A program made the position numbers and the translations under genes. A DNA stretch of 64,000 nucleotides from Porphyrobacter sp. IPPAS B-1204 (GTDB taxonomy: Bacteria; Pseudomonadota; Alphaproteobacteria; Sphingomonadales; Sphingomonadaceae): contig RHGM01000001.1 of the NCBI GenBank assembly GCA_003724185.1, positions 124,001-188,000 on the forward strand. Reading direction: 5' to 3'. Position 1 is the first letter of the stretch. Each line of letters starts with the position of its first letter. The notes under the pieces are model-generated. The model saw nothing but the letters and a program-made list of their open reading frames with translations. It did not search any database and was not told where the DNA came from. This document shows, piece after piece, positions 11,058 through 20,090 of this stretch.

Positions 11058-12313
11058 TGCTCCGCGCTGCGGCTGCGTTCCTGATCGGTGCTTTGGCGCC
11101 CTCGGGGGTGGCCGCTCAACCGGCGCCGCCGCCACAGGTCATGAAGCCGCCGCCGCCGGTGCCAAAATCTTCTGAACAGAAAGAAGCCCGCGCACTCCAC
11201 AAGGCCTATTGCAGCAGCGACAGCCTGACGATCCGCGATCCGCAGGTGCCGGATTTGCGTCTGGGCTTTGCCACAGACTCGGACCAGCCTGCCCGCATCA
11301 TCCTGTGTTCCGATCGCGGCGAGTGGGCGAGGGCGGTCACGATCGATTCCATCGATACCGCGCTGGTGTTCATGGCCTATCGCCCCTTCGCGCCGTTCTG
11401 GCCTGCCGCCGAAGCGCGCTGGGGTAGCGATCTTTCGCGCCTGCGTGACGACATCAGAGCCATCCCGATCGAGCAATCCATCGCCAGCTATCCCTATGCC
11501 AGCCTGATGGTGCCGCGCTACGCCCGCGGCATGGCGGCCTCGCGCAATGCAACCAACGCCGGTGATCACGCCGAGGCCCGCACCCTGGTGGAGCGCGAGA
11601 TCGGGCACATTGCCATGCTGGAGGAAAAGCGCCCGGGGAAGAACGACCTCGGATTTGAGCTTTCGCTGCTGATCGGGCGGCTTGCCAATCTCCATGCGCG
11701 CGAGCAGGGGCCATCATCGGGGGCTGACATGATGCGCGATCTGCTGTCGCGCCACCGGCTGCCGGAGGAATATCGCGCCAACACCGACATCAATCACGCC
11801 GCCCTGTTAGCGGAGGCAGGCCGGGCCGATGAAGCCTATGCGATCATCGCCCCGCTGATGGCCGATTTTCAGGTGCGGCAGGAAGACATCGAACGCTACA
11901 AGATCCCGGGATCGGTGCGCGAATTCAGCTGGATCATGGCCTGCACCCTTCATCTGAAAGGCGATACGGCGGGTGCGGTGCCCCATGCCGCAGTGGTCAA
12001 TGCCTATGATCAGCAGCCAATCGATCCCTATGTGACCTGGACCAAGAGCAGCCTTTCGATCCAGCTGCGGATGAACAAGTGCACAGCCAGCAAGGACGCC
12101 TATCTTGCCTCGATCCAGCGCAACGCCCCGGGCATCCTGTCGACGCTGTGGATCGAGTTGCAGGACAATGGTCGTCCGATCATTGGCCATTACCGTTTCG
12201 ATGGAGTGGCCGGTTCCGACGAGGCGCGTGCCTTGTCCGCAGACTACCGCCAGCTGCCCGAAAGCTATTGGCCCGCGCTCAAGGCGTGGATGCCGGACCG
12301 TGCGGGCGAGTGA
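11054..12313 (+). CDS. secreted protein of unknown function
   Basis: I do not recognise this 419-residue protein. It begins with a Sec signal peptide (cleavage probably after VAA), then a Pro-rich linker, and a body rich in short helical segments suggestive of TPR-like repeats (for example AEAGRADEAYAIIAPLMADF). Four or five cysteines are present, consistent with a periplasmic location. The ATG overlaps the transporter stop, so the two are translationally coupled; a four-base gap separates it from alr. Confidence 0.6.
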   Translation: MMLRAAAAFLIGALAPSGVAAQPAPPPQVMKPPPPVPKSSEQKEARALHKAYCSSDSLTIRDPQVPDLRLGFATDSDQPARIILCSDRGEWARAVTIDSIDTALVFMAYRPFAPFWPAAEARWGSDLSRLRDDIRAIPIEQSIASYPYASLMVPRYARGMAASRNATNAGDHAEARTLVEREIGHIAMLEEKRPGKNDLGFELSLLIGRLANLHAREQGPSSGADMMRDLLSRHRLPEEYRANTDINHAALLAEAGRADEAYAIIAPLMADFQVRQEDIERYKIPGSVREFSWIMACTLHLKGDTAGAVPHAAVVNAYDQQPIDPYVTWTKSSLSIQLRMNKCTASKDAYLASIQRNAPGILSTLWIELQDNGRPIIGHYRFDGVAGSDEARALSADYRQLPESYWPALKAWMPDRAGE

Positions 12314-12316
12314 CTC

Positions 12317-13366
12317 ATGCCTAACCCTGTCTTGCCCCCGCCCAGCCTGCGCCTGACCGTCGACAGCTCTGCCTTGGCCGCCAATTGGCAGGCGCTGGAT
12401 CGGCTGTCCGGCACGGCCAGCGCGGGGGCAGCGGTGAAGGCGGATTGCTACGGGCTGGGCGTGGCGGCTTGCGTTCCGGTGCTGCGCGACGCCGGCTGCA
12501 CCGCGTTCTTTGTGGCGCACTGGAGCGAGGTTGCGGGCGTGACTGCCCATGTGCCGCCGCAGCAGGTGGCGGTGCTGCATGGCGTCGCCAACGAAGCCGA
12601 ATGCGCCTATGCCCGTGCGGTAGGGGCAGTGCCGGTGATCTGTTCGCTGGAACAGGCGAAGCTGTGGACAAGCACCGGCGGCGGGCTCTGCCATCTGATG
12701 GTGGACACCGGCATCAACCGCCTCGGTATCTCCGTAAGTGATGCGAATCATGTGGAAATTTCCAGCCTCGATGTCGATCTGCTGATGAGCCATCTGGCCT
12801 CGGCTGATGAAGACAGCCCGATGAACCAGCGCCAGCTTTCCGCCTTTTCGGCTGTCAGAGCCATGATCCCGCATCGCCGTGCGAGCCTTGCCAACAGCGC
12901 CGGAATCGCGCTCGGGGCGGTCTACGCCCTCGATCTGACCCGCCCCGGCATCGCGCTTTACGGAGGCGTGCCCCGCGCCGAACTGGCTGGTGCGATCCGT
13001 CCGGTGGCCAGGGTGCAGGCAGCGATCCTTCAGACCCGGCACCTTAGCGCAGGAGACAGCGTCGGTTACAACGCGACCTTCACTGCACCCGCTTCGATGC
13101 GTGTAGGCACTCTTTCAATGGGTTACGCCGATGGATTCCTGCGCGTTCGAGGTCCGGGCAATGCCTTTGGCCACGCGGGCAGACGCTTGCCGATCCTTGG
13201 CAAGGTGTCGATGGACATGATCGTGGTCGATCTGTCCGCTGCGCCCGATCTTGCCGCCGGGGACTGGCTCGACGTGCCGTGGGACATTGCTGTTGCTGCG
13301 CAGCAAAATGCTCTGTCACCTTACGAAATGCTGACGGTGATCGGCCAGCGTTTGCGGGCGCGTTAG
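12317..13366 (+). CDS. alr: alanine racemase
   Basis: PLP-dependent interconversion of L- and D-alanine for peptidoglycan. The PLP lysine motif AVKADCYGLG places the Schiff-base Lys at residue 41. The C-terminal beta domain carries the catalytic Tyr motif SVGYNATF, and further on MDMIVVDLS. At 349 residues it is a standard fold-III enzyme. Start MPNPVLPPPS follows the previous stop by four bases. Confidence 0.93.
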   Translation: MPNPVLPPPSLRLTVDSSALAANWQALDRLSGTASAGAAVKADCYGLGVAACVPVLRDAGCTAFFVAHWSEVAGVTAHVPPQQVAVLHGVANEAECAYARAVGAVPVICSLEQAKLWTSTGGGLCHLMVDTGINRLGISVSDANHVEISSLDVDLLMSHLASADEDSPMNQRQLSAFSAVRAMIPHRRASLANSAGIALGAVYALDLTRPGIALYGGVPRAELAGAIRPVARVQAAILQTRHLSAGDSVGYNATFTAPASMRVGTLSMGYADGFLRVRGPGNAFGHAGRRLPILGKVSMDMIVVDLSAAPDLAAGDWLDVPWDIAVAAQQNALSPYEMLTVIGQRLRAR

Positions 13367-13385
13367 CCTGTTCGTCGGGTGCTTA

Positions 13386-13396
13386 TTGCACTGCAA
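13386..13396 (+). promoter_or_regulatory. candidate PhaR operator upstream of phaR
   Basis: TTGCACTGCAA is a perfect inverted repeat about a centre C, followed by TGTGCAGGTGC. PhaR repressors bind TGC/GCA-rich inverted repeats and autoregulate. The site lies 56 bp before the phaR ATG. This is a sequence-based guess. Confidence 0.4.
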
Positions 13397-13451
13397 TGTG
13401 TGCAGGTGCTAAGACGATCTCGTTGGGGCTTTCAACGGGATCGAAAAAACA

Positions 13452-14027
13452 ATGGCTGGCAGGGCGAAAACAGCATCGGGCGAAGCAGGCGATGCGATCA
13501 TTATCAAGAAATACGCCAACCGGCGGCTCTATAACACGGCCTCTTCCAGCTATATCACGCTTGAAGATCTTGCGCGTATGGTGCGCGAAAATGTGGAATT
13601 CCAGGTACTTGATGCCAAATCCGGGGATGACATCACCCATTCGATCCTGACCCAGATCATCATGGATGAAGAGGCCAATGGCGGGCAGATGCTCCCGGTC
13701 AGCTTCCTGCGGCAGTTGATCGGCATGTATGGCAATTCGATGCAGGCGATGATGCCGTCCTACCTCGAAGCGAGCATGGCCAATTTCCGCGACAACCAGA
13801 CCAAGATCCGCGAAGCCTTCGAAAAGGGCCTGAGCGCGACCCCCTTTGCCGCCATCCATGAAACCAACATGGCGATGATGCGCGCTGCGGCTGACGTGTT
13901 CCTGCCGGGGATGGGCAAGACGAAGGACAAGCCGGCCGCACCTGCTGCACCGGCCAATGACGAGCTGGCCCAGCTGCGCGAGCAGATGGCGATGATGCAA
14001 AAGAAGCTGGACGAACTCGGCAAATAG
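13452..14027 (+). CDS. phaR: polyhydroxyalkanoate synthesis repressor PhaR
   Basis: Transcriptional repressor that senses poly-3-hydroxybutyrate and controls phasin and its own genes. The N-terminal DNA-binding domain (residues 20-80) has the family signature IKKYANRRLYNT and SYITLEDLARMV; the PHB-accumulation domain follows. The C-terminal tail is Ala/Pro-rich with a final helix. Length 191 residues is normal. No phaC or phasin lies nearby in this window. Confidence 0.93.
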   Translation: MAGRAKTASGEAGDAIIIKKYANRRLYNTASSSYITLEDLARMVRENVEFQVLDAKSGDDITHSILTQIIMDEEANGGQMLPVSFLRQLIGMYGNSMQAMMPSYLEASMANFRDNQTKIREAFEKGLSATPFAAIHETNMAMMRAAADVFLPGMGKTKDKPAAPAAPANDELAQLREQMAMMQKKLDELGK

Positions 14028-14086
14028 CGCGAAGCGCGCACGCGCCAGCGGCAACAGCCGCACCCGTTCAAGCAGGAAGCCAATCC

Positions 14087-15631
14087 GTGTCCCAGATCCG
14101 CCACGCGCTCACCGTCAAGCGCGAAGACGACTTTGCCAAGTGGTACCAGGAGGTCATCTCCGCCGCCGATCTCGCCGAGGAATCCGGCGTGCGCGGCTGC
14201 ATGGTGATCAAGCCTTGGGGCTACGGCATCTGGGAACGCATCCAGCGGTTGATGGACGACCGGATCAAGGCGGCGGGCGTGCAGAACTGCTATTTCCCGC
14301 TGTTCATCCCGCTTGCCAATTTTACGCGTGAGGCGGAACACGTCGAAGGCTTCGCCAAGGAAATGGCGGTCGTGACCCACCACCGCCTGATTTCGGACGG
14401 GAAGGGCGGGCTGATCCCCGATCCCGAAGCCAAGCTGGAAGAACCGTTGGTGGTGCGCCCGACTTCGGAGACGATCATCGGCGACGCCATGGCGCGCTGG
14501 ATCCAGTCATGGCGTGATCTGCCGCTGCTGACCAACCAGTGGGCCAATGTGGTGCGCTGGGAAATGCGCACGCGGATGTTCCTGCGCACCAGCGAATTCC
14601 TCTGGCAGGAGGGTCACACCGCGCATGAAAACCGCGAAGATGCGCTCGCCGAAACGCACCGCGCCTTGGAAATGTACCGCGCCTGCGCCGAGGATGATCT
14701 CGCGCTCCCCGTGATCGCCGGTGAAAAGCCCGAGAACGAACGTTTCCCCGGCGCGGTCGAGACCTGGTCGATCGAGGCGATGATGCAGGACGGCAAGGCG
14801 CTGCAGGCGGGCACCAGCCATTATCTCGGCACCAATTTCGCCCATGCGGCCGGCATCCAGTTTCAGGACCGCGAGGGCACCCAGCAGTTCTGCCACACCA
14901 CAAGCTGGGGTGTTTCCACGCGCCTGATCGGCGGGGTGATCATGACCCACGGCGATGACGATGGCCTGCGCGTCCCGCCCGCGATTGCGCCGCAGCAGAT
15001 CGTCATCATCCCGATGCTGCGCGAAGCCCCTGAAGACGCTGAACTGATCGCCTATTGCGAAACCGTGCGCGCCGCGCTCGCCGCGCAGTCTGCGCTGGGC
15101 GAAAAGGTCCGCGTGCTGCTCGACACCAAGCCCGGCAAGGCCGCAGCCAAGCGCTGGGATTGGGTCCGCAAGGGCGCGCCGGTCATCATCGAAGTCGGCC
15201 CGCGTGACATGGCGGAGGGCAAGATTGCCGTGCTGCGCCGCGACCAGCTGTGGAACACCGCCAACGGCAAGCCCGCCTTTGCCTATCCTGCCCACGCCGA
15301 CTTCGTGGCAGAGGCAAGCGCAGTGCTCGAAGCGATCCAATCATCGCTTTATGAGGAAGCCCGCGCGCGGCGCGATGCCAATATCACCCGCGGCGTGACC
15401 GAGTGGCAGGCGGTGGCCGATCACTTCGAGAAGGGCGGCAAATACCCCGGCTGGGTCGAGGTGGAGTGGTCCAAGCCCACCGGCGCCGCACTGGAAGCGG
15501 TGGTTGAAAAGCTCAAGGCGCTGAAGCTCACCATCCGCAATGTCCCGCGCGGCGGCGATCCCGCAAGCGGCACCTGCATCTTCACCGGCGCAGCAGCGGT
15601 GGAGCGAATTCTGGTGGCCCGCGCCTACTAG
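14087..15631 (+). CDS. proS: prolyl-tRNA synthetase, archaeal/eukaryotic-like type
   Basis: Charges tRNA-Pro with proline. Class II motifs are visible: motif 2 around RWEMRTRMFLRTSEFLWQEG and motif 3 around GGVIMTHGDDDGL. The sequence (GVRGCMVIKPWGYGIWERIQ near the N-terminus, C-terminal Zn/anticodon extension, no editing insertion) belongs to the archaeal/eukaryotic-like form, not the bacterial one with an INS domain. It is 514 residues long, starting at GTG 14087. No second proS is in this window. Confidence 0.93.
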   Translation: MSQIRHALTVKREDDFAKWYQEVISAADLAEESGVRGCMVIKPWGYGIWERIQRLMDDRIKAAGVQNCYFPLFIPLANFTREAEHVEGFAKEMAVVTHHRLISDGKGGLIPDPEAKLEEPLVVRPTSETIIGDAMARWIQSWRDLPLLTNQWANVVRWEMRTRMFLRTSEFLWQEGHTAHENREDALAETHRALEMYRACAEDDLALPVIAGEKPENERFPGAVETWSIEAMMQDGKALQAGTSHYLGTNFAHAAGIQFQDREGTQQFCHTTSWGVSTRLIGGVIMTHGDDDGLRVPPAIAPQQIVIIPMLREAPEDAELIAYCETVRAALAAQSALGEKVRVLLDTKPGKAAAKRWDWVRKGAPVIIEVGPRDMAEGKIAVLRRDQLWNTANGKPAFAYPAHADFVAEASAVLEAIQSSLYEEARARRDANITRGVTEWQAVADHFEKGGKYPGWVEVEWSKPTGAALEAVVEKLKALKLTIRNVPRGGDPASGTCIFTGAAAVERILVARAY

Positions 15632-15668
15632 ACTTGCACGGTCGCAACGGGGCAGGCAGACAGGGTAC

Positions 15669-17048
15669 ATGATCAAACGTGCCCTGCTGCTTGCCGCCAT
15701 TGCGGCGGCTCCGCTCTCCGCTCAGAACCACCCCGCAGAGCTGGTCTCCGAAGAGCGCCTGAAGGGCGACGTTGAAACGCTCGTCAGTTTCGGCACGCGC
15801 CACACCCTGTCTTCGCAGGACGATCCGAGGCGGGGCATCGGCGCGGCGGTGGATTGGGGGCTAGCGGAGTTCAAGCGCATTGGCGCCAAGTGCGGCGGTT
15901 GCCTTGAGGTGCTGCCGGTGGGCGACACCGTCACCGGCCCGCGCATCCCCACGCCCACACTGGTCCGCAACGCAGTCGCCATCCAGCGCGGCACCGAGCG
16001 TCCGAACGAGGTCGTGATCATGCAGGGGCACATCGACAGTCGGGTGTCGGACGTGATGGATGCGACCTCGGATGCCCCCGGCGCCAATGACGATGGCTCT
16101 GGCACCGCGCTGGTGATCGAGACGGCGCGGGTGCTCAGCGGCACGCAATACCCCACAACCATCATCTACGCGCTGCTTTCGGGCGAAGAACAGGGCCTCC
16201 ACGGCGGGCGCATCCTTGCCGATTGGGCCGAGGCGCAGGGCTTCACGGTCAAGGCCGTGCTCAACAACGACATCGTCGGCAATTCCTGCGGCAAGGACGG
16301 CTATTGCGAGCCCAAACTGGTGCGCGTCTTCTCCGAAGGCCCGCGCGCGGACCTGACCGAACGCCTGCGCGCCTCGCAGACCCGGTTCGGGGGCGAGAAC
16401 GATTCGCCGGGACGCAATCTGTCGCGCTGGGTGGCTGACCTTGCCGCCAAGACCCCGCACGGGCTTCAAGTCCGTCAGATCTGGCGCACCGACCGCATGG
16501 GGCGGGGCGGGGATCAGGTACCGTTCCTGCAAAAGGGCTACCCCGCCATCCGCTTTTCCGTGGGGGTCGAGGATTACGACCACCAGCATCAGGACCTGCG
16601 CACCGAGGATGGGGTGTTCTACGGCGACACCATCGAGGAGATGGATTTCGCTTATCTTGCTGGAGTGACGAAGCTGAATGTGCGGGCGCTTGATGCGCTG
16701 GCGCGTGCACCGATGCCGCCCAAGGTTACGGTGGATGCGGCGGTCAAGACTTACACCGACCTCAAGTGGGACGAGGTGCTTGGCGGCAGCGCGTTCCGTG
16801 TGTTCAAGCGTACGACGGACGCGCCGCATTGGCCTGAAGCGGCCGAAAAGGTGATCGAAATGAAGGGTGACCACGGTTACGACGAACAAGGCAATTTCAT
16901 TCAATGGCGCATCGCGACCAGATTCACCCTTGAAGGGGTGCGCGGCGACGATTGGATTTTCGGTGTCGCAGCGTGCGACGGAGAATATTGCTCCCCCGTT
17001 GCCAGCGCGGTCCCTGGCGGGGCGTTCGAGCCGGTGGCAAAGGAATAG
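15669..17048 (+). CDS. M28 family metallopeptidase, secreted
   Basis: Zinc aminopeptidase-like protein exported by a Sec signal (MIKRALLLAAIAAAPLSAQN). The M28 ligands appear in order: HID, GANDDGSG, SGEEQG (general base and ligand Glu), NNDIVG, and a C-terminal YDHQHQD. The start is ATG 15669, where the signal peptide begins, giving 459 residues. Upstream in-frame sequence belongs to the 3' end of proS in another frame. Substrates are probably peptides. Confidence 0.88.
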   Translation: MIKRALLLAAIAAAPLSAQNHPAELVSEERLKGDVETLVSFGTRHTLSSQDDPRRGIGAAVDWGLAEFKRIGAKCGGCLEVLPVGDTVTGPRIPTPTLVRNAVAIQRGTERPNEVVIMQGHIDSRVSDVMDATSDAPGANDDGSGTALVIETARVLSGTQYPTTIIYALLSGEEQGLHGGRILADWAEAQGFTVKAVLNNDIVGNSCGKDGYCEPKLVRVFSEGPRADLTERLRASQTRFGGENDSPGRNLSRWVADLAAKTPHGLQVRQIWRTDRMGRGGDQVPFLQKGYPAIRFSVGVEDYDHQHQDLRTEDGVFYGDTIEEMDFAYLAGVTKLNVRALDALARAPMPPKVTVDAAVKTYTDLKWDEVLGGSAFRVFKRTTDAPHWPEAAEKVIEMKGDHGYDEQGNFIQWRIATRFTLEGVRGDDWIFGVAACDGEYCSPVASAVPGGAFEPVAKE

Positions 17049-17051
17049 CAC

Positions 17052-17158
17052 CTCGTCATTGCGAGCAAAGCGAAGCAATCCATGAACCAACGTCGCCGCT
17101 TGTTGCGGCATTCGACCATGGATTGCCGCGTCGCCCAAAGGCTCCTCGCAATGACGAG
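17052..17158. repeat. extragenic palindromic repeat
   Basis: The outer arms CTCGTCATTGCGAG (17052-17065) and CTCGCAATGACGAG (17145-17158) are perfect inverse complements. Inner arms AAGCAATCCATG and CATGGATTGC continue the pairing, so about 107 bp can fold into a long interrupted hairpin. The arm sequence matches a dispersed repeat type common in proteobacterial intergenic regions. It lies between the M28 peptidase and rnr. Confidence 0.75.
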
Positions 17159-17180
17159 ATTGATGGGTTAGGGCTGCCCT

Positions 17181-19478
17181 ATGCCCAAATCCCCCAAACT
17201 CCCCCAAGGTATGCCGACCGCCAAGCAGGTGCTCGACTTCATCCAGTCCTCCGACATTCCCGCCGGCAAGCGCGAGATCGCCAAGGCTTTCGGGCTGAAG
17301 GGGCAGGAGAAGATCAAGCTGAAGGCCCTGCTCAAGGACATGGCCGAAGACGGGCTGATCGACGGCAAGAAAAGCGCCTTCCACCGCATGGGTGGGGTGC
17401 CGAAGGTGACGACGCTCAAAATCATCGCCATCGAAGACGGCGACCTGATTGCAGAGCCTGACAATTGGGATCCCGAAGCCCCCGGCAACGCCCCGCGCCT
17501 CACCATCCGCGAACCGCGTCCCAAGCCCGGGATGAAGCGCTCGCCCGCGCTCAAACGCGGCGACCGCGTGCTGGCCCGCACCGAGGAGACGGAAACGGGC
17601 TGGCGCGCCCATGTGATGAAAAAACTGCCCTCGCGCACCGAAGGGCTGATGGGCGTGGTCGAGATCGACAATACGGGCAAGGCGTGGCTCGCGCCCGTAG
17701 ACAAGCGCGTGCGCCAGTCCGCGCCGATTGCTGATCGCGGAGAGGCCGAGGCCGGCCAACTGGTGATCGCCGAGCGTGTTGGACGTTCGGAACGCGCCGG
17801 GGTGAAGGTGGTCGAAGTCATCGGCGATCCGCTCGCCCCGCGCAGCTTCAGCCTGATTGCGATTGCCAAGCACGGCATCCCGAACGTCTTCCCCGAAGAG
17901 GTGCTGGAAGAAGCCCCGCGTGCGGCCAACCTCAAACTGTCCGAAAAGACCCGCGAAGACCTGCGCCACCTGCCCATCGTCGCCATCGACCCGGCAGACG
18001 CGCGCGATCATGATGACGCAATCTGGGCCGAGCCGGACGGGCAGGGCGGGTTCAACGCGCTGGTCGCCATTGCCGATGTCAGCTTTTACGTCCGCCCCGG
18101 CTCTGCGCTCGACCGTGAGGCGAGAAAGCGCGGCAATTCGGTCTATTTCCCCGACCGTGTTGTGCCGATGCTGCCCGAAATCCTGTCAGCCGATGTCTGC
18201 TCGTTGAAGGAAGGCGAAGACCGGGCGGCGATGGCCTGCCACCTGCACATCAACGCCGATGGCAAGGTGTCGAGCTTCCGCTTCACCCGGGCGCTGGTGC
18301 GGATTGCGCACAACATCGCCTATGAGGACGCGCAGAAGGCGGTTGATAGCGGCAATCCGCCCGAACATCTCGCCAACCTGTGGGATGCGTGGAAGGCGCT
18401 ATCTGCCGCTCGCGATGCGCGTGATCCGCTGGCGCTTGAACTGCCTGAGCGCCGGGTGGTGCTCAACGAAAAGGGCGAGATCGCCGAAATCGCCATCCGC
18501 GAACGGCTCGATGCGCACCGCGTGGTCGAGGATTTCATGATCGCCGCCAATGTCGCTGCGGCCAAGGCGCTGGAGGCAAAAACCGCCCCTGTCGTCTACC
18601 GCATCCACGAGCCGCCAAGCCGCGAGAAGCTGATTGCCCTGCGCGATTACCTCGCCACGATGGGCAAGAAGCTGGCGCTGGGGCAGGTGGTGACGCCGGG
18701 GCTGTTCAACCGGATGCTGAAAGACGTCACCGACGAGGCCGAGAAGGCGCTGGTGATGGAGGCGGTGCTGCGCAGCCAGACGCAGGCCTATTACGGCCCC
18801 GCTAATGCCGGGCACTTCGGGCTGAGCCTTGGCTCCTATGCCCATTTCACTTCGCCGATCCGCCGCTATTCCGATCTTCTGGTGCACCGCGCGCTGGTCG
18901 ATGCTTACAAGCTCGAACAACCCGCGCCGCCGGGATCGATCCCGGCTACCAGTGGACTATCGGACCGCGACCGTGCCAGCTTGCAGCAGGTCAGTGACGC
19001 CATCAGCCAGACCGAGCGCCGGGCGATGGAGGCGGAACGCGACACCATCGACCGTTATGTGGCTGCATGGCTATCGGCGCGTGTGGGCGAGGTGTTCGAC
19101 ACCCGCATCACCGGGGTGCAGGCCTTCGGCTTCTTCGCCACGATCGTCGGTCTCGGCGGCGATGGGCTGGTGCCGATCTCGACGCTCGGCGGTGAATATT
19201 TCCGCCATGACGAAGCCGCGCAGGCTCTGGTCGGTACGGACAGCGGGACGACCTATGCGAGCGGTGACCGGTTGAAGCTGAAACTGGCCGAGGCCAACCC
19301 GCTCACCGGCGCGCTCAAATTCGTGCTGCCTGATGCAGATGCGCGGGCAATCGAACCGCGCGGCACCCGGCCGGATGATCGCAAGCGCGGTTCAGGCGGG
19401 CCGAGAAAAGCGGGCAAGTTCATGGTGGGACAGCGCGGGAGGCCGGGCAATATCCGGCATCAGGGTCGCAAGAAGTAA
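17181..19478 (+). CDS. rnr: ribonuclease R
   Basis: Processive 3'-5' exoribonuclease that degrades structured RNA and takes part in rRNA and tmRNA quality control. It has an N-terminal winged helix, cold-shock domains, the RNB catalytic domain with the metal-binding series DPADARDHDDA, a C-terminal S1 domain (VGEVFDTRITGVQAFGFF) and a basic tail. Length 765 residues is typical. Transcription starts beyond the palindromic repeat. Confidence 0.93.
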   Translation: MPKSPKLPQGMPTAKQVLDFIQSSDIPAGKREIAKAFGLKGQEKIKLKALLKDMAEDGLIDGKKSAFHRMGGVPKVTTLKIIAIEDGDLIAEPDNWDPEAPGNAPRLTIREPRPKPGMKRSPALKRGDRVLARTEETETGWRAHVMKKLPSRTEGLMGVVEIDNTGKAWLAPVDKRVRQSAPIADRGEAEAGQLVIAERVGRSERAGVKVVEVIGDPLAPRSFSLIAIAKHGIPNVFPEEVLEEAPRAANLKLSEKTREDLRHLPIVAIDPADARDHDDAIWAEPDGQGGFNALVAIADVSFYVRPGSALDREARKRGNSVYFPDRVVPMLPEILSADVCSLKEGEDRAAMACHLHINADGKVSSFRFTRALVRIAHNIAYEDAQKAVDSGNPPEHLANLWDAWKALSAARDARDPLALELPERRVVLNEKGEIAEIAIRERLDAHRVVEDFMIAANVAAAKALEAKTAPVVYRIHEPPSREKLIALRDYLATMGKKLALGQVVTPGLFNRMLKDVTDEAEKALVMEAVLRSQTQAYYGPANAGHFGLSLGSYAHFTSPIRRYSDLLVHRALVDAYKLEQPAPPGSIPATSGLSDRDRASLQQVSDAISQTERRAMEAERDTIDRYVAAWLSARVGEVFDTRITGVQAFGFFATIVGLGGDGLVPISTLGGEYFRHDEAAQALVGTDSGTTYASGDRLKLKLAEANPLTGALKFVLPDADARAIEPRGTRPDDRKRGSGGPRKAGKFMVGQRGRPGNIRHQGRKK

Positions 19479-19487
19479 CGCAAGGCT

Positions 19488-19941
19488 TCAGGGGCGATGG
19501 TCGCTCTTGGCCTCGTCGTAATCGGCGGGGATGATGTAAAGGGGGCAGGGCAGGCTGCCTGCTGCGGCCGAAAAATGTGCGACCAGCGGCCCCGGCACGC
19601 CGCCCTTGGCTGCCCCGAGCACCAGAGCCGCAACCTCGGCGTGCTCGGCAAGAAAGTCGCTGACGATCCGCTGGCCTTGTCCGATCTTGACGGAGATGGT
19701 CGGCATGATCCCGCTTTCGGCCAGCAGATTGCCTGCAACGCCGTGGGCCAGCATCTCGGCCCGGTCACGCGCTTCTTCCTCGATCGTGGCCTGCACCGCG
19801 CCGAACGCGCTGAAATTCTGCTGCGGCACCAGCGCCAGCAGATGCACCGCCCCCCCCCACCGCCGCGGCCCGGCGCGCAGCATAGCGCAGGGCGGCGGTA
19901 GCCTCCTCGCTCTCGTCGATGATGACCAGGAATGTGCGCAT
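19488..19941 (-). pseudogene. universal stress protein (UspA family), frameshifted at a C9 run
   Basis: The first frame encodes MRTFLVIIDESEEATAALRY; the second continues with AVHLLALVPQQNFSAFG and ends in PCPLYIIPADYDEAKSDHRP. Together they make a normal UspA-fold protein of about 150 residues. They are split by one extra base in a run of nine C on the plus strand (19850-19858). The span is 454 bases, that is 3n+1. Either the gene is really broken or phase-variable, or the run is miscalled; two other genes nearby show the same defect. Confidence 0.75.
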
Positions 19942-20090
19942 GTTATGTGGCCCCGTTGGGCGCGAAGGTATCAATGCATTCGTATGGATTGGCAAGTCCC
20001 TCGCGCCCAAACCCCATTCAGGCCCTTGCCCGCCGCTAGGGAATTGGCCAGAGAACGCCGCAAGGATCGATAACGGGAGTATCGCGGATC

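Noticed and set aside
15861..18011. 716-codon minus-strand open frame
   Set aside because: It runs across the M28 peptidase, the palindromic repeat and rnr in antisense, so it cannot be one gene; it is a codon-bias shadow.
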